A DNA stretch of 64,000 bases from Solirubrum koreensis (GTDB lineage Bacteria > Bacteroidota > Bacteroidia > Cytophagales > Hymenobacteraceae). Below the pieces are notes generated by a model that ran no database searches, was not told the origin of the DNA, and saw nothing but the letters and a program-made list of their open reading frames with translations. A program made the position numbers and the translations under genes. Location: assembly GCF_039541855.1 (NCBI RefSeq), contig NZ_BAABHA010000007.1:133865-197864 (forward strand), read 5' to 3'. Numbering within the stretch: position 1 is the first letter of the stretch; every line of letters starts with the position of its first letter. Positions 20,929 through 28,844 of this stretch are shown here, one piece after another.

Positions 20929-21777
20929 ATGGCCAATTACGATCAGCACCGCGACGACGACCGCGACTACCGCGGCCGCAACCAGTACTCCAACTCCCAG
21001 GACCGCGACCGTAACCGCGACAACGACGACTACCGCCGCCGCCCGAACCAGTACGGCAGCAACCCCTACAACCAGCACGACGACAGCACCCGCGGCGTGA
21101 GCGGTAACGACGGCTACAGCCGTTCGTCTTCTTCCGACTCCGACCGCAGCAGCTACGGCATGGGACAGTCGGGCATGGGCGGTGGCTACGGCATGGGCCG
21201 CAGCTACGGCTCCGACGAAAACCGCTACGGCAGCCAGGGCAGCAGCATGAGCCGCGGCAGCTACGAAGGCTCACGCGGTGGCTACGACCAGGACCGCAAC
21301 CGCTCCGGCCAGTACGGCAACGACCGGTCGCGTTCGGGCTCGTCGTACGGCAGTTCTTCCTACGGTAGCTCGGGCTACGGTTCGGGCAACGAAAGTTCGG
21401 GTTACGGCTCCCGTAACCAAGGCTACGGCTCGGGCAATTACGGCTCGTCCTCATCGAACTACTCCGACCAGCGCGGCGGCTACGGCAGCCAAAGCAACTA
21501 CGGCTCGCAGCAGGGCATGAACCGTGGCAGCCGCTACGAAACGAACGACGACAACATGCGCAGCAGCTGGGGTTCTAACAGCGGCTCGGGCAATTACGGC
21601 GGCCGCTCCAGCTACGGCAGCCCCGATTACGACGAGAACAGCCGCTACCGCTCCAGCCGCAGCCACGACGACCAGGACGATGACCGCCACCGGGAAAACC
21701 GCGGTTTTATTGACCGCGTGACCGACCGCATTTCCGACTGGTTCGATAGCGACGACGACCACAACCGGCGCCGCTAG
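20929..21777 (+). CDS. Ser/Tyr/Gly-rich low-complexity protein with charged ends
   Basis: A 282-residue protein with no globular domain. The N-terminal about 55 residues are Asp/Arg/Asn-rich (DQHRDDDRDYRGRNQY), the middle about 170 residues are built of (S/G)Y(G/S) units with Arg, Asn and Gln, and the C-terminal 25 residues form a likely amphipathic helix, FIDRVTDRISDWFDSDDD. The start at 20929 (MANYDQ) is preferred because upstream codons lack this composition. Similar tails ending in a WF-acidic motif occur in stress-related proteins of Hymenobacter relatives, an observation from memory. The protein is probably disordered; function unknown. The codons are ordinary for the genome. Confidence 0.8.
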   Translation: MANYDQHRDDDRDYRGRNQYSNSQDRDRNRDNDDYRRRPNQYGSNPYNQHDDSTRGVSGNDGYSRSSSSDSDRSSYGMGQSGMGGGYGMGRSYGSDENRYGSQGSSMSRGSYEGSRGGYDQDRNRSGQYGNDRSRSGSSYGSSSYGSSGYGSGNESSGYGSRNQGYGSGNYGSSSSNYSDQRGGYGSQSNYGSQQGMNRGSRYETNDDNMRSSWGSNSGSGNYGGRSSYGSPDYDENSRYRSSRSHDDQDDDRHRENRGFIDRVTDRISDWFDSDDDHNRRR

Positions 21778-21841
21778 TCAAGTGCAAGCTGGCTCCCTGT
21801 GGGCCGTGGCTTAATCTTGACACTACAAGTACCGCGAAACG

Positions 21842-21890
21842 GCGCGGCTCTGGGCTGCCATTTACCGGCACCCAGAGCCGCGCTTTTTCA
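21842..21890 (+). terminator. terminator after the low-complexity gene
   Basis: A long stem GCGCGGCTCTGGG / CCCAGAGCCGCGC with internal bulge and loop is followed by five T. It lies about 65 bases downstream of the stop. Confidence 0.85.
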
Positions 21891-22013
21891 ATGCCAGACG
21901 AATGCCGCCGCCTAAAAATCACTATTCATTGTTATATAAAATATAAATATTATTTATAAATTACTGTAGCCGCTGCTTGTGCCAACTCACTTCACCTAAC
22001 AGCGTCCGCAGCC

Positions 22014-22856
22014 ATGCAAAACATCCTCGTTCCTACCGATTTCTCCGCCCAGGCCCACAATGCTTTTGAAGTAGCGTTGCAGCTCGCGCAGCGCACCGGC
22101 GGCCATATTACTCTGCTTCACGTGGTGGACCTGCCCGGGGGCGCGGGCGTTTCGTCGAGCGGCGGGCCAGTGGGCGGCAGCGGCATGAACGACGTGTTTG
22201 TGCTGAAGCTGCTGCAAGTGACCAAGCACCACATGCACGAGCTCAAAGCCGAAGCCCACCGCCTGGCCCCCGAGGTGCCCGTGCACGACGAGATTCGCAC
22301 CGAAGACCTTGATACGGCCATTTTGGCGGAAATCAAAGAGAAAGGCATCGACCTTGTGGTAATGGGCGCGCACGTACATACCACCGACCACTTTTTCAGC
22401 GACTCTCACACCGAGCGCGTGGTGCGGCTGTCGCCTTGCCCGGTGCTTACCGTGAAGCACGCCGCGCCGCACTTCGATGTGCAGCACTTGGTTTTTGCCT
22501 CCGATTTTTCGCCCGAAGCCGACACCGCCGTGCCGGGGCTGCGCCAGATTCAGGCGGCATTCCCTAACGCTACCTTACACCTTCTCGACGTGGTACCGAA
22601 CGCCGCCGGGGACTCAGAAGCCCTGCAACGCATCCAGAACTTTGCCAGCCGCCACCAGCTGGCGCACTACCAGCCCGATGTGTACCACGCCCCAAAAGTC
22701 AGCACCGCCATTCCGCGCTTTGCTGACCAAACCCACGCCGACCTGGTTGTCATGCTCACGCACGGCCGCACCGGCCTTAGCCATTACCTGCAAGGCAGCA
22801 TTGCCGAAAGCGTAGCCGTGCACGCCAACTCGCCGGTACTTACGCTCCACACGTAG
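22014..22856 (+). CDS. tandem universal stress protein (UspA family)
   Basis: A 280-residue protein with two Usp domains (about 1-145 and 155-280). The first begins NILVPTDFSAQAHNAFEVALQLA and ends GSxxERVVRLSPCPVLTVK-like (SHTERVVRLSPCPVLTV). The second ends with the ATP-binding type motif LTHGRTGLSHYLQGSIAESVAVHANSPVLTL. Such proteins bind ATP or small ligands and help survival in stress. The 110 bases upstream are very AT-rich and probably hold the promoter. Confidence 0.92.
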   Translation: MQNILVPTDFSAQAHNAFEVALQLAQRTGGHITLLHVVDLPGGAGVSSSGGPVGGSGMNDVFVLKLLQVTKHHMHELKAEAHRLAPEVPVHDEIRTEDLDTAILAEIKEKGIDLVVMGAHVHTTDHFFSDSHTERVVRLSPCPVLTVKHAAPHFDVQHLVFASDFSPEADTAVPGLRQIQAAFPNATLHLLDVVPNAAGDSEALQRIQNFASRHQLAHYQPDVYHAPKVSTAIPRFADQTHADLVVMLTHGRTGLSHYLQGSIAESVAVHANSPVLTLHT

Positions 22857-22879
22857 CAGGTTGTGGAAACCTGAACGCA

Positions 22880-22924
22880 GAACCGCCCGCCCCTGCTTGG
22901 CAGCAAGGAGCGGGCGGTTTCTTT
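22880..22924 (+). terminator. terminator after the universal stress gene
   Basis: The stem AACCGCCCGC / GCGGGCGGTT, with a loop of about 20 bases that itself can pair, is followed by a T-rich run. It also lies at the 3' end of the convergent cupin gene and may serve both. Confidence 0.75.
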
Positions 22925-22940
22925 ATGGGATGTACATTCT

Positions 22941-23339
22941 TTACTCCGCGCTGCGGGGCGAGTGAAGTTCGGGCAGCCGAAGGCGCTGCACAGTTTCAGC
23001 CTCGAAGTCGAATTCGATTAGCACCGCGGGCTCGGCGCCCACTACCCAACCGTCGTGGCCGGGTTCAATGGCTACGGCCTGCGGCGCCCGAAACTCTTCC
23101 ACGTCGCCGTTGGCGTAGCGAATGTGGAATTCTCCGTGGGCCAGAAAACCTACGTGCGCGTGAGTGCACAGCTCGGTTCCCACCACAGGCTTCATGTGCA
23201 CCGACCACCGAAAGCCCACCGGATACACCACACGCTTTACGCGAGCTTCGCCGGTACGCACCACGTCCACGTGCACGCCGCCCACCTCGCGGTGTTCGGC
23301 GCCTTTCATTGGTGCAAGTAATGCCCCGTTGTATTCCAT
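22941..23339 (-). CDS. small cupin-domain protein
   Basis: A 132-residue single-domain cupin. Metal-ligand positions are visible as CTHAHVGFLAHGE (His, His, Glu-type set) and a later His in EPGHDGWVVG. No signal peptide is present. The Bacteroidota homologues are annotated only as cupin domain proteins; a role in binding a small ligand or as an isomerase/dioxygenase cannot be distinguished. It is a single-gene unit convergent with the universal stress gene. Confidence 0.8.
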   Translation of the reverse strand: MEYNGALLAPMKGAEHREVGGVHVDVVRTGEARVKRVVYPVGFRWSVHMKPVVGTELCTHAHVGFLAHGEFHIRYANGDVEEFRAPQAVAIEPGHDGWVVGAEPAVLIEFDFEAETVQRLRLPELHSPRSAE

Positions 23340-23403
23340 AATGCGCTGCTAATAGGAGTAAACAAACTGCTTTAATGCACTGGGACGCTTACCCCCGGCA
23401 GGC

Positions 23404-23925
23404 TTAGGCGGCCTGCTCGTCGGCTACGGGCAGAGCCTGCAGCAGCGAACCACACGGCGCACCTGTGCTGTGGGCCAGCCGCGAGGCTACCGTGGAGGCT
23501 TTAATTTGCTTGAGGGCTTTATGCACGGTGAGGGTGCAAATGCGGTCGGCGTAGCCCAGCTCCACAATGCGCTCGGCCAGGCGCGGCAAGGTCCAGCGTT
23601 TGCCTTTGGTGGCCTGGTCCTGCGTGAGTTTGCGCAGCAGGGTTTCCAGCTTGGGCGTGAGCTTGGTGGGGGCACCACAGCGCGGTACCGCGTGCAGGTA
23701 GTCGCGGAACCCCTGCTGCGAGTACGAGCGGCGCATGCTGTACACCCGGTCGATGCTCAGCTCCAAGGCTTTGCCCGACTCTTCGGCCGACCAATCGGCC
23801 AGCCAGTGCTGCAGCACCTGCGCGCGGTTGCGCTGCTGCCGCGAAATCGTGTCGGAGTTGATGAAATCGGTAAGGTATACCTGTTGCTTCCGGGACAGGC
23901 GCAAGGAGTGACGTTGACGACCCAT
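23404..23925 (-). CDS. IS630-type transposase N-terminal HTH protein, no DDE domain
   Basis: A 173-residue protein with the helix-turn-helix/winged-helix half of IS630-Tc1/mariner transposases: LSRKQQVYLTDFIN, RNRAQVLQHWLADWS, then VYSMRRSYSQQGFRDYL, and GAPTKLTPKLETLLRKL with a second HTH around ADRICTLTVHKALK. The DDE catalytic half is missing and the gene ends in an unrelated tail (about 30 residues). No terminal inverted repeats were found. It is either a transposase remnant or a domesticated DNA-binding protein. The start at 23925 (MGRQRHS) fits the family; the gene is divergent from the LacI regulator. Confidence 0.75.
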   Translation of the reverse strand: MGRQRHSLRLSRKQQVYLTDFINSDTISRQQRNRAQVLQHWLADWSAEESGKALELSIDRVYSMRRSYSQQGFRDYLHAVPRCGAPTKLTPKLETLLRKLTQDQATKGKRWTLPRLAERIVELGYADRICTLTVHKALKQIKASTVASRLAHSTGAPCGSLLQALPVADEQAA

Positions 23926-24326
23926 TGAGATGGAGTGGACTAAATACGCGAATTGGGGGATTCGCGGAGGCCGGCTGGAGGCCAAACCCCGCTGGTGAAA
24001 ACGCGTGCGGCGTGCTTTTGCTGCGAAGCTCAAGTTCCGAACAACATTTTACGCGTCGAATGTAAGAAGCCTTTCGGGTTTGTGCAAACGTTTGCACAAA
24101 CCCACTCAAATTCTCACATTTGTCCGCTTCGCGGTTTTGGCGTTTTCTGCGCTACCCGGGATGAATTAGCCGGCTCGTTGTTTTACCTCAGGACCTTTTT
24201 CTTCCTTTCCCTGGGTTAAGCAGTAACAGACGAGCTTCACAGCCGCTAATTGGCTTTTTGCCGCCTACCTTCCGTCAATTCGAATTGTCCGAACTTGCGT
24301 CTGCATTGTTCATTTGATTTCCTCCT
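23926..24326. other. divergent intergenic region with LacI-type operator
   Basis: No gene is seen in these 401 bases. They hold the divergent control region of the IS630-type protein and the LacI regulator, including the 28-bp palindrome described separately. Confidence 0.6.
24076..24103. promoter_or_regulatory. perfect 28-bp LacI-family operator palindrome
   Basis: A perfect palindrome with core GTGCAAACGTTTGCAC and outer GGGTTT/AAACCC arms. The central AAACGTTT with flanking GC is the classic half-site arrangement of LacI/GalR regulators such as PurR and CcpA. It lies 223 bases upstream of the LacI gene start and 150 bases upstream of the divergent HTH gene. Autoregulation is the simplest reading. 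Confidence 0.75.
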
Positions 24327-25367
24327 GTGCCCAATCACCGCGCCTCAATTTCCGACCTAGCAAAACAGTTGAACCTATCTGTTTCAACCATTTCGCGGGT
24401 CATGAGCAACCACCCCGGCATCAGCGACGCCACCAAGCAACGGGTGTGGGAACTGGCCAAGCAGTTGAACTACCAGCCCAACCACTTGGCGGCGGCCTTG
24501 CGCAAGGGCCGCAGCAACACGCTGGGGGTGGTGGTGCCGCACATCGATGGCCACTTCTTTGCCTTGGTGGTGAAAGGCATCGAGACCATTGCCAACCGGG
24601 CGGGCTTTAACGTGATGATCTGCCAGTCGAACGAAGACGCGGCACAGGAAAAAAAGAACATCGAAACCTTGCTCAACGCGCAGGTCGATGGCATTCTGGT
24701 GTCGGTGTCGCTTTACACGCAGGATTTTCAGCACATCGAGGAAGTGCGCCGGCGGGGTATTCCGTTGGTCTTTTTCGACCGCATTATGGAAAGTGCCGAC
24801 GTCAGCGCCGTGGTGCTCGACGATTACCAGGGCGGCTATAGCGCCGTGCAGCACCTCATTGAACAAGGCTGCCGCCGTATTGCGCACCTGGGCGGCCCGC
24901 AACACCTGAACATTTGCAAAAACCGCTTTCAAGGATACGCCGCCGCCTTGCGCGAGCATGACTTGCCGGTGGAAATGTGCCGCGTGCACTTCAGCGACTT
25001 ATCGATATTAGACGGCAGCCGCGGCATGGAGCAACTGCTACTCCAGGACCCTTCGCTCGACGCCGTTTTCTCCTGTAACGACCTCGCATCGGTGGGCGCC
25101 ATGCAGGTGCTCAAGCGCCAGGGCCGGCGCGTGCCCCACGACGTAGCCTTAGTAGGCTTCAGCAACGAGCTGTTTGCGTCCCTCACCGAGCCCATGCTGA
25201 GCTCGGTAGACCAGCGAGGCGAGGAAATGGGCCGCACCGCCGTGCATTTGCTGCTGGAAATGGTAGCCCAAGGACCCGACAACGTAGCGCCGCGCCAGGT
25301 ACTGCTGCAACCCGAGTTGCTGGTTCGCGAGTCTTCGCAGCTCATTCCATCGGAGCAAACGCTCTAG
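24327..25367 (+). CDS. LacI-family transcriptional regulator
   Basis: A 346-residue regulator. The N-terminal HTH is ISDLAKQLNLSVSTISRVMS (residues 8-27), followed by the hinge helix NHLAAALRKGRS and a periplasmic-binding-like sensor domain (NTLGVVVPHIDGHFFALVVKGIE to the C-terminus) with the conserved FFDRI and VDQRGEEMG segments. Translation appears to start at a GTG (24327) directly before the HTH; no ATG fits. It is followed after 26 bases by the FAD oxidase, so the two form an operon. The effector is unknown; carbohydrate sensing is typical of the family. Confidence 0.92.
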   Translation: MPNHRASISDLAKQLNLSVSTISRVMSNHPGISDATKQRVWELAKQLNYQPNHLAAALRKGRSNTLGVVVPHIDGHFFALVVKGIETIANRAGFNVMICQSNEDAAQEKKNIETLLNAQVDGILVSVSLYTQDFQHIEEVRRRGIPLVFFDRIMESADVSAVVLDDYQGGYSAVQHLIEQGCRRIAHLGGPQHLNICKNRFQGYAAALREHDLPVEMCRVHFSDLSILDGSRGMEQLLLQDPSLDAVFSCNDLASVGAMQVLKRQGRRVPHDVALVGFSNELFASLTEPMLSSVDQRGEEMGRTAVHLLLEMVAQGPDNVAPRQVLLQPELLVRESSQLIPSEQTL

Positions 25368-25393
25368 CGCCTTCCTTGCCTCCTTCTACTCTT

Positions 25394-26716
25394 ATGGCTG
25401 ACCCCGACGTCCTCGTTATTGGGGCCGGCGCCGCGGGCCTTATGGCTGCCCGGCAGTTGGCCCGTGCCGGCCGCCGGGTTCTTATTTTAGAAGCCCGGCC
25501 GCGCATTGGCGGCCGCATTCACACGTTTACTCCCGAAGGCTTTTCGCGGCCCGTGGAAGCCGGCGCCGAGTTCCTGCACGGCGACGCCCCACTCAGCAAG
25601 GTCTTATTACAGGAAGCCGGCCTGGCCTGGCACGATACCGCCGGCCGTACCTACGAAGCCTACGCGGGCCAAGTGAAAGAGGCCGCGGAGTTTTTGGCCG
25701 ACATGCCCCTGCTGCTGGAGCGCCTGAACGCCCTGCCCCACGATGTTCCGCTGGCCGAATTTTTAGAGGAGTACTTTCCCGGAACGGCGTACCAGCAGCT
25801 CCGCGAGCGGGTCAGGCAGTTTGCGGAAGGTTACGACGCGGCCGACGCCCACCGCGCCAGTGCCTTTGCCCTGCGCGATGAGTGGGCGGGCGGTGGAGCC
25901 GAAGACTCGCCGCGTCCGGCTGGCGGTTACGGCCGGGTAATGGAACTGCTTGCCCAGCAAGCCCAGGCCTCGGGAGCTATTTTGCAGGTGGCCACCGTGG
26001 TGCGAGAAATTTACTGGCGCCAAGGGCACGTAGAAGTTACTTGCCACCAGGAGCGGCGGTACCGGGCTTCTCAGATCCTGCTTACGGTGCCGCTGGGGGT
26101 TTGGCAAGCCGCCCCAGGCAGCACCGGGGCGGTGGTTTTTGTACCAGAGCTGCCCACCCAGCGTGCGGCTGCGGCGGCCATGGGGTTCGGGCCCGTGATT
26201 AAGTTTTTGCTGGAATTCCACGAGCCGTTCTGGCTGCACTCTTCGCCAGAGGTAGCGCACCCGCTTCCTGAGTTAGGTTTCCTGTTTTCCGATGCCCCGG
26301 TACCCACGTGGTGGAGCCAGGCGCCCGATGATTATCCGCTGCTTACAGGCTGGTTAGCCGGACCTGCCGCCACTGACCGCCACAACGCTTCGAACGAAGA
26401 ATTACTTGCCCACGCGCTAGCGTCGCTGGCTACTTTATGCGGTTGCACCGTTGCGTTTCTGCATCGGCAGCTACGGGCGCACCACGTGGCAAACTGGCAA
26501 ACCGATCCGTTTGCGGGTGGCGCCTACGCTTACGCCACGGTGGAAACGGCCGCCGCCCGGCAGGCTTTCGCGCAGCCCGTGGCGGGCACCCTGTACTTTG
26601 CCGGTGAAGCATTCTACGACGGCCCGAACATGGGCACCGTGGAGGCGGCGCTGGCAGCCGGCCTGCAAGCAGCCGAGCAGTTGCTTGCAGATTGCCCCAC
26701 CGTGCCGCATGACTAA
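25394..26716 (+). CDS. FAD-dependent amine oxidase family oxidoreductase
   Basis: A 440-residue flavin amine oxidase. The N-terminus has the Rossmann dinucleotide motif VLVIGAGAAGLMAARQLA, an ExRxxxGGR (EARPRIGGRI) segment, and near the C-terminus the FAD-binding LYFAGEAFYDGPNMGTVEAALAAG typical of monoamine/polyamine oxidases. The start is the ATG at 25394; a TTG at 25376 is in frame but less likely. It follows the LacI gene by 26 bases and is probably its regulated partner. The substrate amine is unknown. Confidence 0.9.
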   Translation: MADPDVLVIGAGAAGLMAARQLARAGRRVLILEARPRIGGRIHTFTPEGFSRPVEAGAEFLHGDAPLSKVLLQEAGLAWHDTAGRTYEAYAGQVKEAAEFLADMPLLLERLNALPHDVPLAEFLEEYFPGTAYQQLRERVRQFAEGYDAADAHRASAFALRDEWAGGGAEDSPRPAGGYGRVMELLAQQAQASGAILQVATVVREIYWRQGHVEVTCHQERRYRASQILLTVPLGVWQAAPGSTGAVVFVPELPTQRAAAAAMGFGPVIKFLLEFHEPFWLHSSPEVAHPLPELGFLFSDAPVPTWWSQAPDDYPLLTGWLAGPAATDRHNASNEELLAHALASLATLCGCTVAFLHRQLRAHHVANWQTDPFAGGAYAYATVETAAARQAFAQPVAGTLYFAGEAFYDGPNMGTVEAALAAGLQAAEQLLADCPTVPHD

Positions 26717-26858
26717 TTCGCTAGCGAGCAGGTGACGCCTGTTGGCTACAGCAAAAGCCAGAAGCGCCGAAAATTTGACCAGGAAGGCTTAGGTGTTTTG
26801 TTAGCACGGGCAAAGGCCTGACCTTTGCCGTCTTGTTTCCTCTTCATTTCCACCCTTC

Positions 26859-27899
26859 ATGCTGAATTTTAGCCGCCGCGCCCGTCGTGGGTTGTTGGCT
26901 ACCGTGCTGCTGCTTGCGGCACCATCGTTGTTGTTTGCCTGGGGCAACTGGGGCCATCCGCGCATTAACCGCGCGGCCGTGCTGGCCTTGCCAGCTTCCC
27001 TGCGCACGTTCTTCTATAACCACGTCGACTTTATGGTGACGGAGTCGGTTATTCCCGATTCGCGCAAGTACGTCATCAACGACAAGGCCGAATTCCCGCG
27101 CCACTTCATCGATCTGGAACATTTCGGCACCGGCGCCATCAGCGAAATGGCCCAAAAACCGGCCGACGCTTACGCCAAGTACGATGCCGCACTGCTCGAC
27201 AAGAGCGGGCGCCTGCCGTGGTACATTCAGGAAATGCTGGCCAAGCTAACCACGTCCATGAAAAACCAGCGCAAGGACGAAATCCTGTTCCTCGCCGCCG
27301 ACCTTGGCCACTACCTCGGCGACGCGCACCAGCCCCTGCATACGTCCTCGAACCACGACGGTCAGCTCACCGGCCAGAAGGGCGTGCACGCGTTCTACGA
27401 GTCGCAGCTGCCCGAGCTGTTCGGCAGCAGCTACAACTTCAAGCTCTCCGAGCCGCGCCTAATTGAAGACCCGGCCGCCGAAACCTGGGCTATTATTGCC
27501 CGCAGCCACGCCGCCGCCGATACGCTGCTCGCCATTGAGAAAAAGCTCGCTACTGAAACCGGCGCCGACAAGCTCTACGAAATGACGGCCGAAGGCAAGC
27601 CGCGTAAAAACGTGTTTAACAGTTCGTACCACACGCAAGCGTACTCCTCGGCTTACCATACAGCTCTAAACCGCATGATTGAGCGGCAGATGCGCGGCGC
27701 AGCACAGGCCACGGCCAACTTCTGGTACACCGCCTGGGTAAACGCCGGCAAGCCCGATTTGAGCAAGCTCGACTCGGAATACACCACCAAGAGCAACGCC
27801 AAGAACCTGAAGAACGAGTTGAAGCTTATTCAGAAGGGCAAGCTGGTGGACTTCGCCACGTTCACGGAGTTTCCAGCCGTTACCGCTGCTGCGAAGTAA
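26859..27899 (+). CDS. S1/P1 nuclease-like zinc-dependent phospholipase C family protein
   Basis: A 346-residue secreted zinc enzyme. The signal peptide ends LLFA, leaving Trp as the first mature residue (WGNWGH), as is required in S1/P1 nucleases and zinc phospholipase C because the N-terminal Trp binds zinc. Further ligands are in HYLGDAHQPLHTSSNHDG and GVHAFYE. The family splits phosphodiester bonds in lipids or single-stranded nucleic acid; which applies here cannot be read from sequence. A terminator follows. Confidence 0.88.
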   Translation: MLNFSRRARRGLLATVLLLAAPSLLFAWGNWGHPRINRAAVLALPASLRTFFYNHVDFMVTESVIPDSRKYVINDKAEFPRHFIDLEHFGTGAISEMAQKPADAYAKYDAALLDKSGRLPWYIQEMLAKLTTSMKNQRKDEILFLAADLGHYLGDAHQPLHTSSNHDGQLTGQKGVHAFYESQLPELFGSSYNFKLSEPRLIEDPAAETWAIIARSHAAADTLLAIEKKLATETGADKLYEMTAEGKPRKNVFNSSYHTQAYSSAYHTALNRMIERQMRGAAQATANFWYTAWVNAGKPDLSKLDSEYTTKSNAKNLKNELKLIQKGKLVDFATFTEFPAVTAAAK

Positions 27900-27920
27900 G
27901 ACACTGGGCAGCCTTGACAC

Positions 27921-27971
27921 GGACCGCCTACCCGCTGCCGCTTATTAGGCGCTGCGGGTAGGCGGTTTTTC
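27921..27971 (+). terminator. terminator after the zinc-dependent hydrolase gene
   Basis: The stem ACCGCCTACCCGC / GCGGGTAGGCGGT closes an 18-base loop and is followed by TTTTT. Confidence 0.85.
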
Positions 27972-27998
27972 TGTGCATACATATAACGTGCACTAGCT

Positions 27999-28199
27999 TC
28001 AATCGTCGGCTTCCAGCAGGAATATTTCTTCGACTTGCTTTCCGAACACACGCGCAATTTTCAGCGCCAAGACCGTGGAAGGCACGTACTTATTGGCTTC
28101 CATGGCATTAATAGTTTGTCGGCTTACGCCGATGAGCTGCGCTAAATCCTGTTGGGTAAAATTGCGGATGGCCCGCTCTACTTTTAAGTTATTCCGCAT
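27999..28199 (-). CDS. small Cro/CI-type HTH regulator
   Basis: A 66-residue single-domain XRE-type regulator: NFTQQDLAQLIGVSRQTINAMEANKYVPSTVLALKIARVFG, the typical five-helix HTH followed by the VEEIFLLE tail of the YozG/Bacteroidota two-gene family. Its start overlaps the end of the upstream membrane-protein gene by 11 bases, so the two are co-translated. Such pairs act as small regulator/membrane-sensor units, an inference from arrangement. Confidence 0.9.
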   Translation of the reverse strand: MRNNLKVERAIRNFTQQDLAQLIGVSRQTINAMEANKYVPSTVLALKIARVFGKQVEEIFLLEADD

Positions 28200-28665
28200 G
28201 AGTGCTGGCTTGGCCGGACAAGTAAAGCACCATGTTGAAGCGCACTAGGAAAAGGAGCAACGTGGTGAACATGCCGTAAATCATCACATTTAAAAACGGC
28301 ATATCATACACAAACAGAATAGCCAGCGCCAACAAAACATAATGTGTGTATGTGGCCCAGAGCAGCGACTCCAGCCGGAGCTTGGCAATGAACTCGTCCT
28401 CATGTTTTTCCTTGGAACAAGCTGCCAGCAAGGCTCCCACTATCATCAGTGCCCCAAAAATCGAGGGTAGGAAAGCATTCGTTTTGGTTGTAGCATCGAA
28501 GTCAGAAGAGCTGTTTTCCATTCCCAACAAGGCAATGAAGCTCAGTTTCTGGTCTCGTAGCTCCAGTACCTGATGGTAGGTTAGTAGCCCCATCACCACC
28601 GAAACAACAAACAGAACCCACCCTACTTTCTTAAAGCGGTGCGGAAACAGGTATCGAGTTTTCAT
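28189..28665 (-). CDS. four-helix membrane protein paired with HTH regulator
   Basis: A 158-residue protein with about four transmembrane segments: VGWVLFVVSVVMGLLTY, IFGALMIVGALLAACS, YVLLALAILFVYDM and FTTLLLFLVRFNMVLYL. A polar loop (about 45-65) follows the first helix. No enzymatic motif is present. It resembles the membrane partners that accompany small XRE regulators. Function unknown. Confidence 0.82.
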   Translation of the reverse strand: MKTRYLFPHRFKKVGWVLFVVSVVMGLLTYHQVLELRDQKLSFIALLGMENSSSDFDATTKTNAFLPSIFGALMIVGALLAACSKEKHEDEFIAKLRLESLLWATYTHYVLLALAILFVYDMPFLNVMIYGMFTTLLLFLVRFNMVLYLSGQASTHAE

Positions 28666-28792
28666 GTAGGATCATGCAATTAAAGCACACTCAAATGTAA
28701 AACAAACTTTACTTATTAGACAAGTACACATGTCTTTATGTAAAGGTTGTTTTACAAAAGTCATTCTTCTCTGCCTCAAAAGCGTAAACAAT

Positions 28793-28828
28793 AGAACGCG
28801 GACACACCTTGGTGTATGCCCACGTTCT
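28793..28828 (-). terminator. probable terminator of asnA
   Basis: On the minus strand an imperfect stem AGAACGTGGGCATACACC pairs with the GGTGTGTCCGCGTTCT arm, starting 17 bases after the asnA stop codon. The sequence after it is T-rich but interrupted (TATTGTTT). Confidence 0.65.
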
Positions 28829-28844
28829 GCTACTATAATGTTGC

